This document shows positions 24,697-35,531 of a stretch of DNA of 64,000 bases, one piece after another. The translations under genes and the position numbers were made by a program. The stretch is from positions 10,602,001 through 10,666,000 of the forward strand of contig CP093831.1 in assembly GCA_033063855.1 (NCBI GenBank), in the 5' to 3' direction. Origin of the DNA: Smittia aterrima (taxonomy: Eukaryota > Arthropoda > Insecta > Diptera > Chironomidae). How positions within the stretch are numbered: position 1 is the stretch's first letter; the number at the start of each line of letters is the position of its first letter. Below the pieces are notes generated by a model. It was given only the letters and a program-made list of their open reading frames with translations. It made no database searches and was not told the origin of the DNA.

Positions 24697-24885
24697 GCGG
24701 CATTGGTTATTGCAACTAAACACTTTACCGAGTGAATTGTTTCCCATCGGTAAGGGTCGTGGATAATTTAAATATTTCAAAAGGACTTACAGATCAACAA
24801 TCACCGAGTGGGAAACTATAGAAAGTGGGAAAATATAGAATGCATTTCTGTCATTAAATCTGATTTATTCAAATTGTGGTGACTG
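24697..24885. repeat. Continuation of the odorant receptor upstream block
   Basis: The conserved block with TTTCCCATCGGTAAGGGTCG resumes after the element and runs to a junction with the DUF89 fragment. The junction context (TTATTCAAATTGTG followed by GTGACTGCAAG) is the same as at about 28240, so both fragments descend from one rearranged unit. Confidence 0.6.
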
Positions 24886-24887
24886 CA

Positions 24888-25175
24888 AGTTTAAGCGACT
24901 CACACTTAAATATTGAATTTAGGTTCGTGTGAAGACTTCTTCCCATTCCTTCAATGACGATAATATCGACTTTGTATTGCAACATTGTTTCAACAAGATC
25001 TCTAAAAAGTAAAAATTTAATGATAGAGCTCGTCAACGAATGGCTTTGAACTTACCCATCAATGTCGAGGAAGTTCAAACAACAACCCTTCTGACGAGAT
25101 TCTTTGACAACCAAAATTTTATTTTTAAGGCATGAATTGATAATAGAACAGCTCTCAGCGATCTCTTCAACAATG
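24888..25175 (-). pseudogene. DUF89 4'-phosphopantetheine phosphatase fragment, copy 0
   Basis: Only exon 5 (about 24888-25002; contains LVETMLQYKVDIIVIEGMGR) and part of exon 4 (about 25057-25173; KGCCLNFLDIDG) remain. The final NKFLASRLGG exon is absent, and exon 4 breaks off into odorant receptor 3'-flank sequence. It cannot encode an enzyme. It shares its 3' deletion with copy 1. Confidence 0.85.
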
Positions 25176-25427
25176 AATATTTAGTTTTGAACTCATTGCA
25201 ATGCACAAAGATGTCCAAATATCGTCGTAGGTCACATGTCGGTTTGCGATAATTAGCTTGTGTCGATTTTTTCCTTTTTGCAAATCACTGCAGCCTTCAA
25301 TACATAAGAAAACACTTAGAGGATATGATGAAGTTGGCCATCGAGTGTTATCAGGAGAAGATTGTGCTTTTATTTTCCATTGATTACGTGGACAACATTT
25401 AACTTCGTTCAAAATTTTTGAACACGT
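25176..25427. repeat. Odorant receptor 3' flank
   Basis: Conserved non-coding sequence downstream of copy C, similar to the flanks of copies A, D and F. It includes a minus-strand AATAAA about 60 bp past the receptor stop. Small indels of varying length between copies show that it is not protein coding. Confidence 0.6.
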
Positions 25428-26835
25428 TTAAAATGATGAAAAAAACATGACGAGAGAAAAGGCAAACTGCATTGACTGCGAAACGAAATAAATTATTCAA
25501 AAATATGACATTACTTTTTTTCTTCATCACAAACCGTCATGAAGGTTTCCATGTTGACTTCTTTAAAGATTCCATTGAATCCTTTCAAGTTCTGAGACAT
25601 CAACAACATCAATTGAATGCTTTTCCTGTCACTCACTGGCATCGTATACCACTCAACGTCGTAAATTGCAGCTGAGAGATCATCAATTCGGCCAAGAACG
25701 CGCTCGCCAAGACAGCAAATAACGAAAAATTGTCCCAATAGCACGGAGCTCATGACGAAGATCAAAATAGTCCCAGGCGGTTCAGTAAGAACTACGACGA
25801 AGTTCATGCAGAGTATACTGGACATGATCGTAAACTCAACGAAAAAGATGAATTGCAGACGTTGCTGAGCATCATTCAACCACCGAAGAGCTGCATAACT
25901 TTCCTTCACTGCCAATTTAATCTTCTCCGAACAATTATGACCATCGCCGAAATTCTTTATGAGCAGAATTGTTTGATCGATTTCCCAGCAAGAATTATTC
26001 ACGAGAAGGAACGCCAGAGGATAAATTGTTGTTCCACAAACCAAGCCAAGGAAAGCGGTACTTGCTTGGTAGACATAATTGGCCGCCCATTGAAGAAATT
26101 TGTTCTCAAGTGTCAGTTGGGCGAATGAAGGGCTTGGTAAGTCATCAACTGTGTACTCTCGGAAAATGACGCTTAAGCACATAACTGTAACAGCGAACCA
26201 AGGGAAAGCAACGACAATTGAAGTTCCAATGAATTCCTGTCTGCTTTGACTGTTCGTCATTTGTCGAGCGTCTTCACTTTGTTTCGACGCTGCTGACTGA
26301 TTGAAAAAATAAAAATTGCTGATGGTCAAAAAGTTGATGACATAATTTTCATTTCAATTGTTCATAAAGACCTTCTCTCAATAAATCGGTGAACCATCTC
26401 AAACAAATCGTCCTGAGCGAAAATTATGTAGATCAAGTGGAGAAAAACTCTCAACATGCTAACTATTAGAATAATAAATATTTTTTTATGAAATTCCTGA
26501 AGATAAATTATTTTACTCACGAAATAACGCGATGTTTTCAGTCGCTTGTTGAAGAGAGATTTTTGCATAATTGTTGAATAGAAAAATCAATTCAACAATC
26601 ATGCAGATGATCGGATTGAGAATAATCGCCAAAAAGCTGTGAAAAAAAGCATTTGCAATTCAGTTTTTTTTTTATCATTCAATTACATTTTAGAGATCTC
26701 TTTCTTTCCATGGCGAACTCTCGTAGGAGTCAAAGTCTCCATGAAGAGCGACAGATATTTCCCAACCAAGTCCGGGTAAACCTCTTGGTTCTCGAAATAT
26801 TTCACTGCTCGTTGGTAGAACTTAACAATTTTCAT
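25428..26835 (-). CDS. Odorant receptor, array copy C, with chimeric exon 4
   Basis: Exons 26687-26835, 26521-26636, 26372-26462, 25535-26318 and 25428-25475 encode 395 residues. The usual exon 4 acceptor is missing: intron 3 and the start of exon 4 have been replaced by receptor upstream sequence. An acceptor at 26319-26320 (minus-strand CCATCAG) leaves a 53-bp intron and keeps the frame, adding nine residues before KQSEDARQMTN (new stretch NFYFFNQSAAS). The remainder is standard, with AIYDVEWYTMPVSDRKSIQL and METFMT, then SMQFAFSLVMFFSSF. The protein may work, but the splice is predicted by eye only. Confidence 0.82.
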
Positions 26836-27664
26836 CCTTTCAGTTTGAAGTTTCGCTGCTGACTGATTGAAATAAAACTCTGATTGCTGATGGTCGGGAA
26901 AGTTGACGACATAAATTTCATTTCAATTGCGTGACTCGATCACTGCAGTCGACTATAAATCGAAATTCCAAGAAATAAATTTTAAAATTTCTTATTCTCT
27001 TTGTGTTAACGCTTCAGTGGCACTTTCAAAGCTTTTCCATTCGACCATTCGATAGCATAAAATTATTATGATTCGGCATTGTTCTTTGTGAATAAACGCT
27101 TAACCGAGGGGATTGATTTTATTCAGAAAGGATAATTATTTTTCTTCAATATTTCTGTAAAAAAGAGAAAAAAAAACTTCGAAGAAGGAACAGAACTTAT
27201 CCTGAAAACCTTTTAAAGATTTGTTTCAAATGTTGGACAATTAAAATGATTTACAAGTCAACACTCAGTAATAAGAATAAAAAATTTTTGCCCCTGAATC
27301 TGGTTAATTAACATTTTATTTGGCTTGAAACATTAAACATTAAGCATTCAAAATCAGCATAAGTTTTTTCGCTCGTACAAATATTGTCTCACTGAGAAAC
27401 TCTCAGAATATTTTGTTTTTGACTCAATGAAATGCAGAGAGATGTCCAAATATCGTCGTAGGTCACATGTCGGTTTGCGATAATTAGCTTCTGTGCAGCG
27501 TCGATTTTTTCTTTTTGCAAATCACTGCAGCCTTCAATACATAAGAAAACACTTACAGGACATGATGAAGTTAGCCATCAATTGATATCAGGAGGAGATT
27601 GTGCTTTTATTTTCAATGGATTACGTAAACAACATTTAACTCCGCTGATTATCGTTCATCGCTT
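26836..27664. repeat. Receptor upstream block of copy C and 3' flank of fragment D
   Basis: Holds the copy C upstream region (about 26840-27000), a second upstream-type block (27000-27300) similar to 20340-20640, and a receptor 3' flank (27340-27664). No coding exon is present. Confidence 0.6.
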
Positions 27665-27924
27665 TTAAAATGATGCGAAAAACATGACGAGAGAATAAGC
27701 AAACTGCATTGACTGCGAAACGAAATAAATTAATCAGAATTATGACATTTCTTTTTTTAATCACAAACCGTCATGAAGGTTTCCATGTTGACTTCATCAA
27801 AAATTCCATTGAATCCTTTCAAGTTCTGAGACATCACCAACATCAATTGAATGCTTTTTCGGTCACTCACTGGCATCGCATACCACGCGACGTCGTAAAT
27901 TGCAGCTGAGAGATCATCAATTCG
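27665..27924 (-). pseudogene. Odorant receptor C-terminal fragment, copy D
   Basis: The last exon (27665-27712) and only the 3' part of exon 4 (27769-27924; RIDDLSAAIYDVAWYAMP to METFMT) survive. At about 27924 receptor sequence ends abruptly and joins upstream-block sequence (AAAAGTTGGCGACATA), deleting exons 1-3 and most of exon 4. The 87-codon open frame that spans the junction is not a receptor. Confidence 0.9.
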
Positions 27925-28244
27925 CCGAAAGTAGTAGGAAAAGTTGGCGACATATCTTTCCATACAATGGCGTGACTCGATCACTGCAGTCGGCGCTTCT
28001 ACATAATTATATCCAATCAATTTAAAAATTTCCGATTCTCTTTGTGTGCAACACTTTTCAATATTATAAAACTATTCTGATGCGGCATTGGTCATTGCGT
28101 CCTAACGCTTCACCGAGTGAATTGTTTCCCATCGGTAAGGGTCGTGGATAATTTAAATTTTTCAAATGAACCTACAGCTCAACAATCACCGAGTAGGAAA
28201 ATATAGAAAGCATTTCTGTCCTTAAATCTGATTTATTCAAATTG

Positions 28245-29400
28245 TGGTGACTGCAAGTTTAAGCGACTCACACTTAAATGTTGAATTTAGGTTCGTGTGC
28301 AGACTTCTTCCCATTCCTTCAGTAACGATAAAATTGGCTTTGTATTGCAACATTGTTTCAACAAGATGTCTAAAAAGTAATAATTTAATGATAGAGCTCT
28401 TTAACGAATGGCTTTGAACTTACCCATCAATGTCGAGGAAGTTCAAACAACAACCTTTCTGACCAGATTCTTTTACAACCAGACTTTTATTTTTAAGGCA
28501 TGACTTGATAATAGAACAGCTCTCAGCAATTTTTTCAACAATTTCCGTTAACTCACGACAAGTGACGTCGTTGAGACTTGGCTCTGAGTTTGCACATAAA
28601 ATGACTTTGGTTTCTCGTCGTAACAGTTCCCTGACAAATTGAATCACGCCTAACACGATATCAACCCCAGAATTATCGCAGAAGAAAGCATTGTACAGCT
28701 ATGAGGCTCCTAAAAACGCTAATAAAAAAAGTAAATTGATCAGTTTTAACTTTCATTAAAGGATATTTAATTACCTTTTCCAGTCTTATTTCATGTAATT
28801 GATCAAACGAGTCAATTAGCCACGGTCGTGATGGAATTTTCTCTAGTGCATCATTTAATCCTGAAAACCTTTTAAAGATTTTCATTTCAAACAAAAATCT
28901 CTTGTACTGCAGATCGCCCCTGAGTCGAATAATGTTACCAGCAAGAACATTTTTGTCACTAAGATCTGGTTCAAACCATCGTTGACTTTCGTCCTTGATT
29001 TGATCACTGATTTCTGTTAAATCTCAGCACTTAAAGCTTTTATGGCTTGAGCATTCTCAGAACTTTTTCTGACTTTTATAAACGTCATAGAGAATCCAAA
29101 TTTCTTGAGAAGCTCACATGTCGGTTTAGCTCTAAAAGCTAATCGTATGCAGCGTGAGAAAATTTGTCCTGTGCTGTAAATCACTGAAAGTCTTTTAAAT
29201 GAAAACACTTACAGGACATGATGAATTTGACCATCAAGTGATATCCATGTTCTTACTTGTTTATCCATTGATTACGTCGACAACATTTAACTGTCGAATA
29301 TTCATTTTTGATCACTTTTCAACCCGAAGCTGATGCAAAAAATCTTTGCTCTGAGAGAATAAGCAAACTGCATTCCGACTGAGGCTTAAGACGAAATAAA
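28245..29400 (-). pseudogene. DUF89 4'-phosphopantetheine phosphatase, copy 1 (damaged or mis-assembled)
   Basis: Exon 5 (about 28250-28372) and exon 4 (from 28427; FVRELLRRETKVILCANSEP, KGCCLNFLDIDG) are well preserved. The final exon is missing, as in copy 0. From about 28690 onward exons 3 and 2 are recognisable but full of small insertions that belong to receptor flank sequence. Loss of the last exon makes it a likely pseudogene, but the 5' half lies in a scrambled stretch and its true state cannot be read. Confidence 0.75.
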
Positions 29401-29960
29401 CTTTATACTCAGATAGTTTTTATGAAATTATTCTCTTTGTGTTAATCACAAACCGTCATGAAAGCTTTTCCATGTTGACTTCGATTAAAGATTCCATTGA
29501 ATGCGGCAAGTTCTGAAGAGCATCACCAACATCAATTGAATAAACGCTTTTAACCTGTCATTCTTTCAGAAAGCATCGCATACCACGCGACGTCGTAATA
29601 TTGCAGCTGAGAGATCATCAACTTCGACCAAGGAACAGCGTTCGCCAACCCTTTTAAAGATTTGTTTCAAATCAGGAAAAATTGTCCCAATTGCACGGAA
29701 CTCATAAAGACGATGATCAAAATTGTCTCTAAATCGGGTTAATTAACGGTTTGGCTTGAAACAGTTAACATTCAAAATCAGCATAACGAAGTTCATGCAG
29801 AGCATAGCTTCTATGCACATGATCGTAAACTCAACGAAAAAGATGAATTGCAGACGTTGCTGAGCATCAGGTCATCCAACGAAGAGTTGCATTTAACTTC
29901 ACTTTCATCCACTGCTAATGACGAGAGAATTAATCTGAAACGAAATAAATTAATCTCCGT
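28690..29960. other. Interleaved mosaic of DUF89 gene and odorant receptor sequence
   Basis: Two sequences alternate in short runs, each keeping its own order. One matches 32390-33720 (DUF89 exons 3-2, spacer, receptor 3' flank); the other matches about 33120-34110 (spacer, flank, receptor exon 4). For example, near 29310 CTTTTCAACCCGAAGCTGA (DUF89) runs straight into TGCAAAA (receptor last exon). It looks like one unit merged with itself at an offset of several hundred bases. Confidence 0.85.
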
Positions 29961-29986
29961 TACTTTTTTTTTTCTTAATCACAAAC

Positions 29987-31285
29987 CGTCATGAAAGTTT
30001 CCATGTTGACTTCATTAAAGATTCCATTGAATCCTTTCAAGTTCTGAGACATCACCAACATCAATTGAATGCTTTTCCTGTCATTCTTTGGCATCGCATA
30101 CCACGCGACGTCGTAAATTGCAGCTGAGAGATCATCAATTCGACCAAGAACGCGTTCGCCAACCCAGCAAATCAGGAAAAATTGTCCCAATTGCACGGAA
30201 CTCATGACGATGATCAAAATTGTTCCGGGCGGTTCAGTGAGAACTACGACGAAGTTCATGCAGAGCATACTAGACATGATCGTAAACTCAACGAAAAAGA
30301 TGAATTGCAGACGTTGCTGAGCATCAGTCATCCAACGAAGAGTTGCATAACTTTCATCCACTGCTAATTTAATCTTCTCCGAACAATTATGACCATTCCC
30401 TAATTTCTTCAAAAGTGATATTGTTTGATCGATCTGCCAGCAAGAATTATTCACGAGAAGGAACGCCAAAGGAAAAATTGTTGTTCCACAAATCGCAACA
30501 AGGTAAACGCTACTTGTTTGGTAGCAATAATTGGTCGCCCATTGAAGAAATTTGTTCTCAAGTGTCAGTTGCGCAAATGAAGGGCTTGGTAAATCATCAA
30601 CTGTGTGCTCTCGGAAAATGACGCTTAAGCACATAACTGTAACAGCGAACCAAGGAAAAGCAACGGCAATTGAAGTTCCAATGAATTCCTGTCTGCTTTG
30701 ATTGATCGTAATTTGTCGAGCGTCTTCACTTTGTTTCGATTTTCTGAGCAAAAAATAAAATTATGACAAAAATTAGGAAAAAAGTTTTTTCAAAAAACAA
30801 TTTTTTTTAGTAAACACCTTCTTTCAATAAACCGGTGAACCATCTCAGTCAATTCGTCCTGAGCCAAAATTATGTAGATCAAATCGAGAAAAATTCTCAC
30901 CATGCAAACTATTGGCACAATAATTATTTGTTATTTTGCGAAATTATTGAAGATAAATTATTTTACTCACGAAAAATCGCGATGTTTTCTGTCGCTTGCT
31001 GAAGAGAGATTTTCGCATAATTGTTGAATAGAAAAATCAACTCAATAATCATGCAGATGATCGGATTGAGAATAATCGCCAAAAAGCTGCGAAAAAATTA
31101 TTTTCAATTAAATATTTTTTTTCAATTTTAATTTACATTTTAGAAATCTTCTTCTTTCCATCGCGAACTTTTGTCGGAGTCAAAGTCTCCATGAAGAGCG
31201 ACAGATATTTTCCAACCAAGTCCGGGTAAACCTCTTGGTTCTCGAAATATTTCACTGCTCGTTGGTAGAACTTAACAATTTTCAT
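29987..31285 (-). CDS. Odorant receptor, array copy E (last exon lost in mosaic)
   Basis: Exons 31137-31285, 30971-31086, 30818-30908 and 29987-30743 are intact, with the lengths and phases of copies A, B and F (371 residues). Exon 4 shows AIYDVAWYAMPKNDRKSIQL and METFMT. The 48-base exon for the end of TM7 should lie about 60-100 bp downstream; there the sequence enters the 28690-29960 mosaic and only scrambled pieces of that exon are found (near 29330-29380). The gene is probably complete in the real genome. Its upstream block is at about 31290-31650. Confidence 0.85.
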
Positions 31286-31794
31286 CTTTTCAGTTTGAAG
31301 TTTCGCTGCTGACTGATTGAAATAAAATTCTGATTTCTGATGGTCGGAAAAGTTGGTCGGGAAAGTTGACGACACATACATGTATTTCAATTCGATAGCG
31401 TTGCGTGATCGCTGCAGTCGGCTATAAAGCGAAGCTCCAAGAAATCAATTTTAAAATTTTCGATTCTCTTTGTGTGCAACGCTTTTCCATTCGATAACAT
31501 ATAATTATTATGATGCGCCATTGGTCAATGCGTCCTAACGCTTCACCGAGTGAATTGTTTCCCATCGGTAAGGGTCGTGGATAATTTATATATTTCAAGA
31601 GATTATTACAGGATCAGCAATCACCGAGTGGGAAAATATAGAAGGCATATCTGTCATTAAATCTGATTTATTAAAATTCTTTTTGATTTGAATCATAAAA
31701 AGTTCTTCAGCAGTCAGTTAAGCGATGGTTTTTCACGGAAGAAATGTTGAATTAGGTACGCGAGAGTGACACAGCACAAACCAAGCTTTTCCTT

Positions 31795-32990
31795 TCACGT
31801 TGAGCAGCCGATATCATATTTGCAAATAGCATCAAAAAGGTTTCCGCCAAGGCGGGAAGCTAAGAATTTGTTCTAATTGGAAAAATAAAATTTCAATTAT
31901 TCTTTCATTGGAAATAATTTCACTTTTACCTTGATGACTGCAAGTTTAAGCGACTCACACTTAAATATTGAATTAAGGTTCGTGTGAAGGCTTCTTCCCA
32001 TTCCTTCAATGACGATAAGATCGACTTTGTATTGCAACATTGTTTCAACAAGATCTCTAAAAAGTAAAAATTTAATGATAGAGCTCTTCAACGAATGGCT
32101 TTGAACTTACCCATCAATGTCGAGGAAGTTCAAACAACAACCTTTCTGACCAGATTCTTTTACAACCAGACTTTTATTTTTAAGGCATGACTTGATAATA
32201 GAACAGCTCTCAGCGATTTCTCCAACAATTTCCGTTAACTCACGACAAGTGACGTCGTTGAGACTTGGCTCTGAGTTTGCACATAAAATCACTTTGGTTT
32301 CTCGTCGTAACAGTTCCCTGACAAATGGAATCACGCCTAACACGATATCAACCCCAGAATTATCGCAAAAGAAAGCAGTACAGCTATGAGGCTCCTAAAA
32401 GTAATAAAAAAAAGTAAATCGATCTGTTTTAACTTCATTAAAGATTAATTACCTTTTCCAGTCTTATCATGAATTGATCAAACGAGTCAATTAGCCACGG
32501 TCGTGATGGAATCTTCTCTAGTGCATCATTTAATCCAAAACTTTGATTATTATTTAAAATCTCTTGCACTGCAGTCGCCCCTGAGTCGAAAATGTTACCA
32601 GCAAGAACTCCGCGAAAGAGTTCAAACCATCGTTGACTTTCGTCCTTGATTTGATCGATTTCTGTTAATCTCGCACTTAAAGCTTTTATGGCTTGAGAAT
32701 TCTCGAACTTTTTTTGACTTTTATAAACGTCATGGAATCCAAATTTCTTAAGAAGCTCCTCGTTTAGCTCTAAAAGTAATCGTACGCTAAGAAAATTTGT
32801 TGTGCTGTAAAAGAAAGTTTTTTAAATGAAAATAAAAATATTTAAAATTATCCAAGTTCTTACTTGTTTATCATTTCGTCGACCTTCTGTGAATATTCAT
32901 TTTTGTACTTTTCAACCCGAAGCTGATAATCTTCGCTCTGCTCGCCACATTCCGCTGAGGCTTAAGACGAAAACTTTATACTCAAAATAG
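31795..32990 (-). pseudogene. DUF89 4'-phosphopantetheine phosphatase, copy 2 (5'-truncated)
   Basis: Exons 6 (31795-31872; NKFLASRLGGNLFDAICKYD), 5 (31930-32056), 4 (about 32111-32394) and 3 (about 32455-32807) are open and close to copy 3. Exon 2 contains a TAA where copy 3 has CAA (KFSSQASAE becomes KFS followed by stop), and its start and exon 1 are replaced by receptor upstream sequence from about 32995. Without an in-frame start it is probably not functional. Confidence 0.85.
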
Positions 32991-32994
32991 TTTA

Positions 32995-33631
32995 TATAAT
33001 TTATACTCTTATTCTCTTTGTGTTAACGCTTTAGTGAAGATTTCAAAGCTTTTCCTCTCGAAAGTATAAAAGTATTATTGTTCTTTGCGGCTAAACGCTT
33101 TACCGAGGGGATTGATTTTATTCAGAAAGGATATTTAATTATTCATCAATATTTCTGTAAAAAAGAAAAAAAAATCGAAGAAGGAACAGAACTTATCCTG
33201 AAAACCTTTTAAAGATTTGTTTCAAACAAAAATGATTTACAGATCAACTCAGTAATAAGAAGAAAAAAAAAACATTTTTGTCACTAAATCTGGTTTAATA
33301 ACATTTTATTTGACACATTAAACATTCAAAATCACTGATTTTAAATCAGCATAAGTTTTTTCGCTCGTACAAATGTTTTCTCAGAATATTTTGTTTTGGA
33401 CTCATAGAGATGTCCAAATATCGTCGTAGGTCACATGTCGGTTTGCGATAATTAGCTTCTATGCAGCGTCGATTTTCCTTTTTGCAAATCACTGCAGCCT
33501 TCAATACATAAGAAAACACTTACAGGACATGATGAAGTTGACCATCAAGTGATATCAGGAGGAGATTGTGCTTTTATTTTCCATTGATTACGTGGACAAC
33601 ATTTAACTTCGCTCATTAATTTTGATCGCGT
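32995..33631. repeat. Receptor-type upstream block and 3' flank of copy F
   Basis: Upstream-type block at 33005-33300 (compare 20340-20640 and 27000-27300), then the receptor 3' flank with a minus-strand AATAAA near 33575. No coding exon is present. Confidence 0.6.
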
Positions 33632-35034
33632 TTAAAATGATGCAAAAAACATGACGAGAGAATAAGCAAACTGCATTGACTGAAACGAAATAAATTAATC
33701 AGAATTATGAAATTACTTTTTTTTTAATCACAAACCGTCATGAAAGTTTCCATGTTGACTTCATTAAAGATTCCATTGAATCCTTTCAAGTTCTGAGACA
33801 TCACCAACATCAATTGAATGCTTTTCCTGTCACTCTTTGGCATCGTATACCATTTGACGTCGTAAATTGCAGCTGAGAGATCATCAATTCGGCCAAGAAC
33901 GCGCTCGCCAACAAAGCAAATCAGGAAAAGTTGTCCCAATTGCACGGAGCTCATGACGAAGATCAAAATAGTTCCGGGCGGTTCAGTGAGAACTACGACG
34001 AAGTTCATGCAGAGTATACTGGACATGATCGTAAACTCAACGAAAAAGATGAATTGCAGACGTTGTTGAGCATCATTCAACCACCGAAGAGCTGCATAAC
34101 TTTCCTCCACTGCAAATTTAATCTTCTCCGAACAATTATGACCATCGCCGAAATTCTTAATGAGCAGAATTGTTTGATCGATCTGCCAGCAAGAATTATT
34201 CACGAGAAGGAACGCCAGAGGAAAAATTGCTGTTCCACAAACCGCAACAAGGCAAATGCTACTTGTTTGGTAGCTGTAATTGGCCGCCCATTGAAGAAAT
34301 TTGTTCTCAAGTGTCAGTTGCGCAAATGATGGGCTTGGTAGGTCATCAACTGTGTGCTCTCGGAAAATGACGCTTAAGCACATAACTGTAGAAGCGAACC
34401 AAGGAAAAACAACGGCAATTGAAGTTCCAATGAATTCATGTTTGCTTTGATTGATCGTAATTTGTCGAGCGTCTTCACTTTGTTTCGATTTTCTGGGGAA
34501 AAAATAAAATTATGACAAAAATTTAGAAAAAAGTTTTTTTTTAAAAAAAAACTTATTTTTTTAGTAAAAACCTTCTTTCAATAAATCGGTGACCCATCTC
34601 AGTCAAATCGTCCTGAGCCAGAATTATGTAGATCAAATCGAGAAAAATTCTCACCATGCAAACTATTGGCACAATATTTCTGTTATTTTGCGAAATTATT
34701 GAAGATAAATTATTTTACTCACGAAAAATCGCGATGTTTTCTGTCGCTTGCTGAAGAGAGATTTTCGCATAATTGTTGAATAGAAAAATCAACTCGATAA
34801 TCATGCAGATAATCGGATTGAGAATAATCGCCAAGAAGCTAAGAAAATATTATTTTTAATTTTTTTTTAAAATCATTCAATTTACATTTTAGAAATCTTT
34901 TTCTTTCCATGGCGAACTTGTGTCGGAGTCAAAGTCTTCATGAAGAGCGACAGATATTTCCCAACCAAGTCCGGGTAAACCTCTTGGTTCTCGAAATATT
35001 TCACTGCTCGTTGATAAAACTTAACAATTTTCAT
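33632..35034 (-). CDS. Odorant receptor, array copy F
   Basis: Five exons (34886-35034, 34723-34838, 34572-34662, 33736-34492, 33632-33679) encode 386 residues. Exon 4 begins RKSKQSEDARQITINQSKHEF and carries AIYDVKWYTMPKSDRKSIQL and METFMT; the last exon reads SMQFAYSLVMFFASF. The first part of exon 4 has no methionine, but the frame is open from its splice acceptor. It is the promoter-proximal partner of the intact phosphatase copy 3, which lies about 500 bp further along in the same orientation. Copies E and F share KNDRK/KSDRK and NQS variants and look most closely related. Confidence 0.92.
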
Positions 35035-35531
35035 CCTTTCAGTTTGAAGTTTCGCTGCTGACTGATTGAAATAAAACTCTGATTGCCGATGGTCGGAAAA
35101 GTTGACGACACATACATGTATTTCAATTCGATAGCGTTGCGTGATCGCTGCAGTCGGCTATAAAGCGAAGCTCCAAGAAATCAATTTTAAAATTTTCGAT
35201 TCTTTTTGTGTGCAACGCTTTTACATTCGATAACATATAATTATTATGATGCGCCATTGGTCAATGCGTCCTAACGCTTTACCGAGTGAATTGTTTCCCA
35301 TCGGTTAGGGTCGTGGATAATTTAAATATTTCAAAAGATTATTACAGGATCAACAATCACCGAATGGGAAAATATAAAAAGCATATCTGTCATTAAATCT
35401 GATTTATTAAAATTCTTTTTGATTTGAATCATAAAAAGTTCTTCAGCAGTCAGTTAAGCGATGGTTTTTCACGGAAGAAATGTTGAATTTAGGTACGCGA
35501 GAGTGACACAGCACAAACCAAGCTTTTCCTT
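35035..35531. repeat. Upstream block of odorant receptor F
   Basis: Contains the conserved upstream motifs of the array. Shared with 31286-31794 almost base for base, including TAAGCGATGGTTTTTCACGG, showing that the copy E/DUF89-2 and copy F/DUF89-3 units are one recent duplication. It also serves as the 3' flank of phosphatase copy 3. Confidence 0.65.

Noticed and set aside
30182..30621. Plus-strand open frames inside odorant receptor exon 4, repeated in every copy
   Set aside because: Their conservation follows from the conserved receptor on the other strand; they have no start or splice logic of their own.
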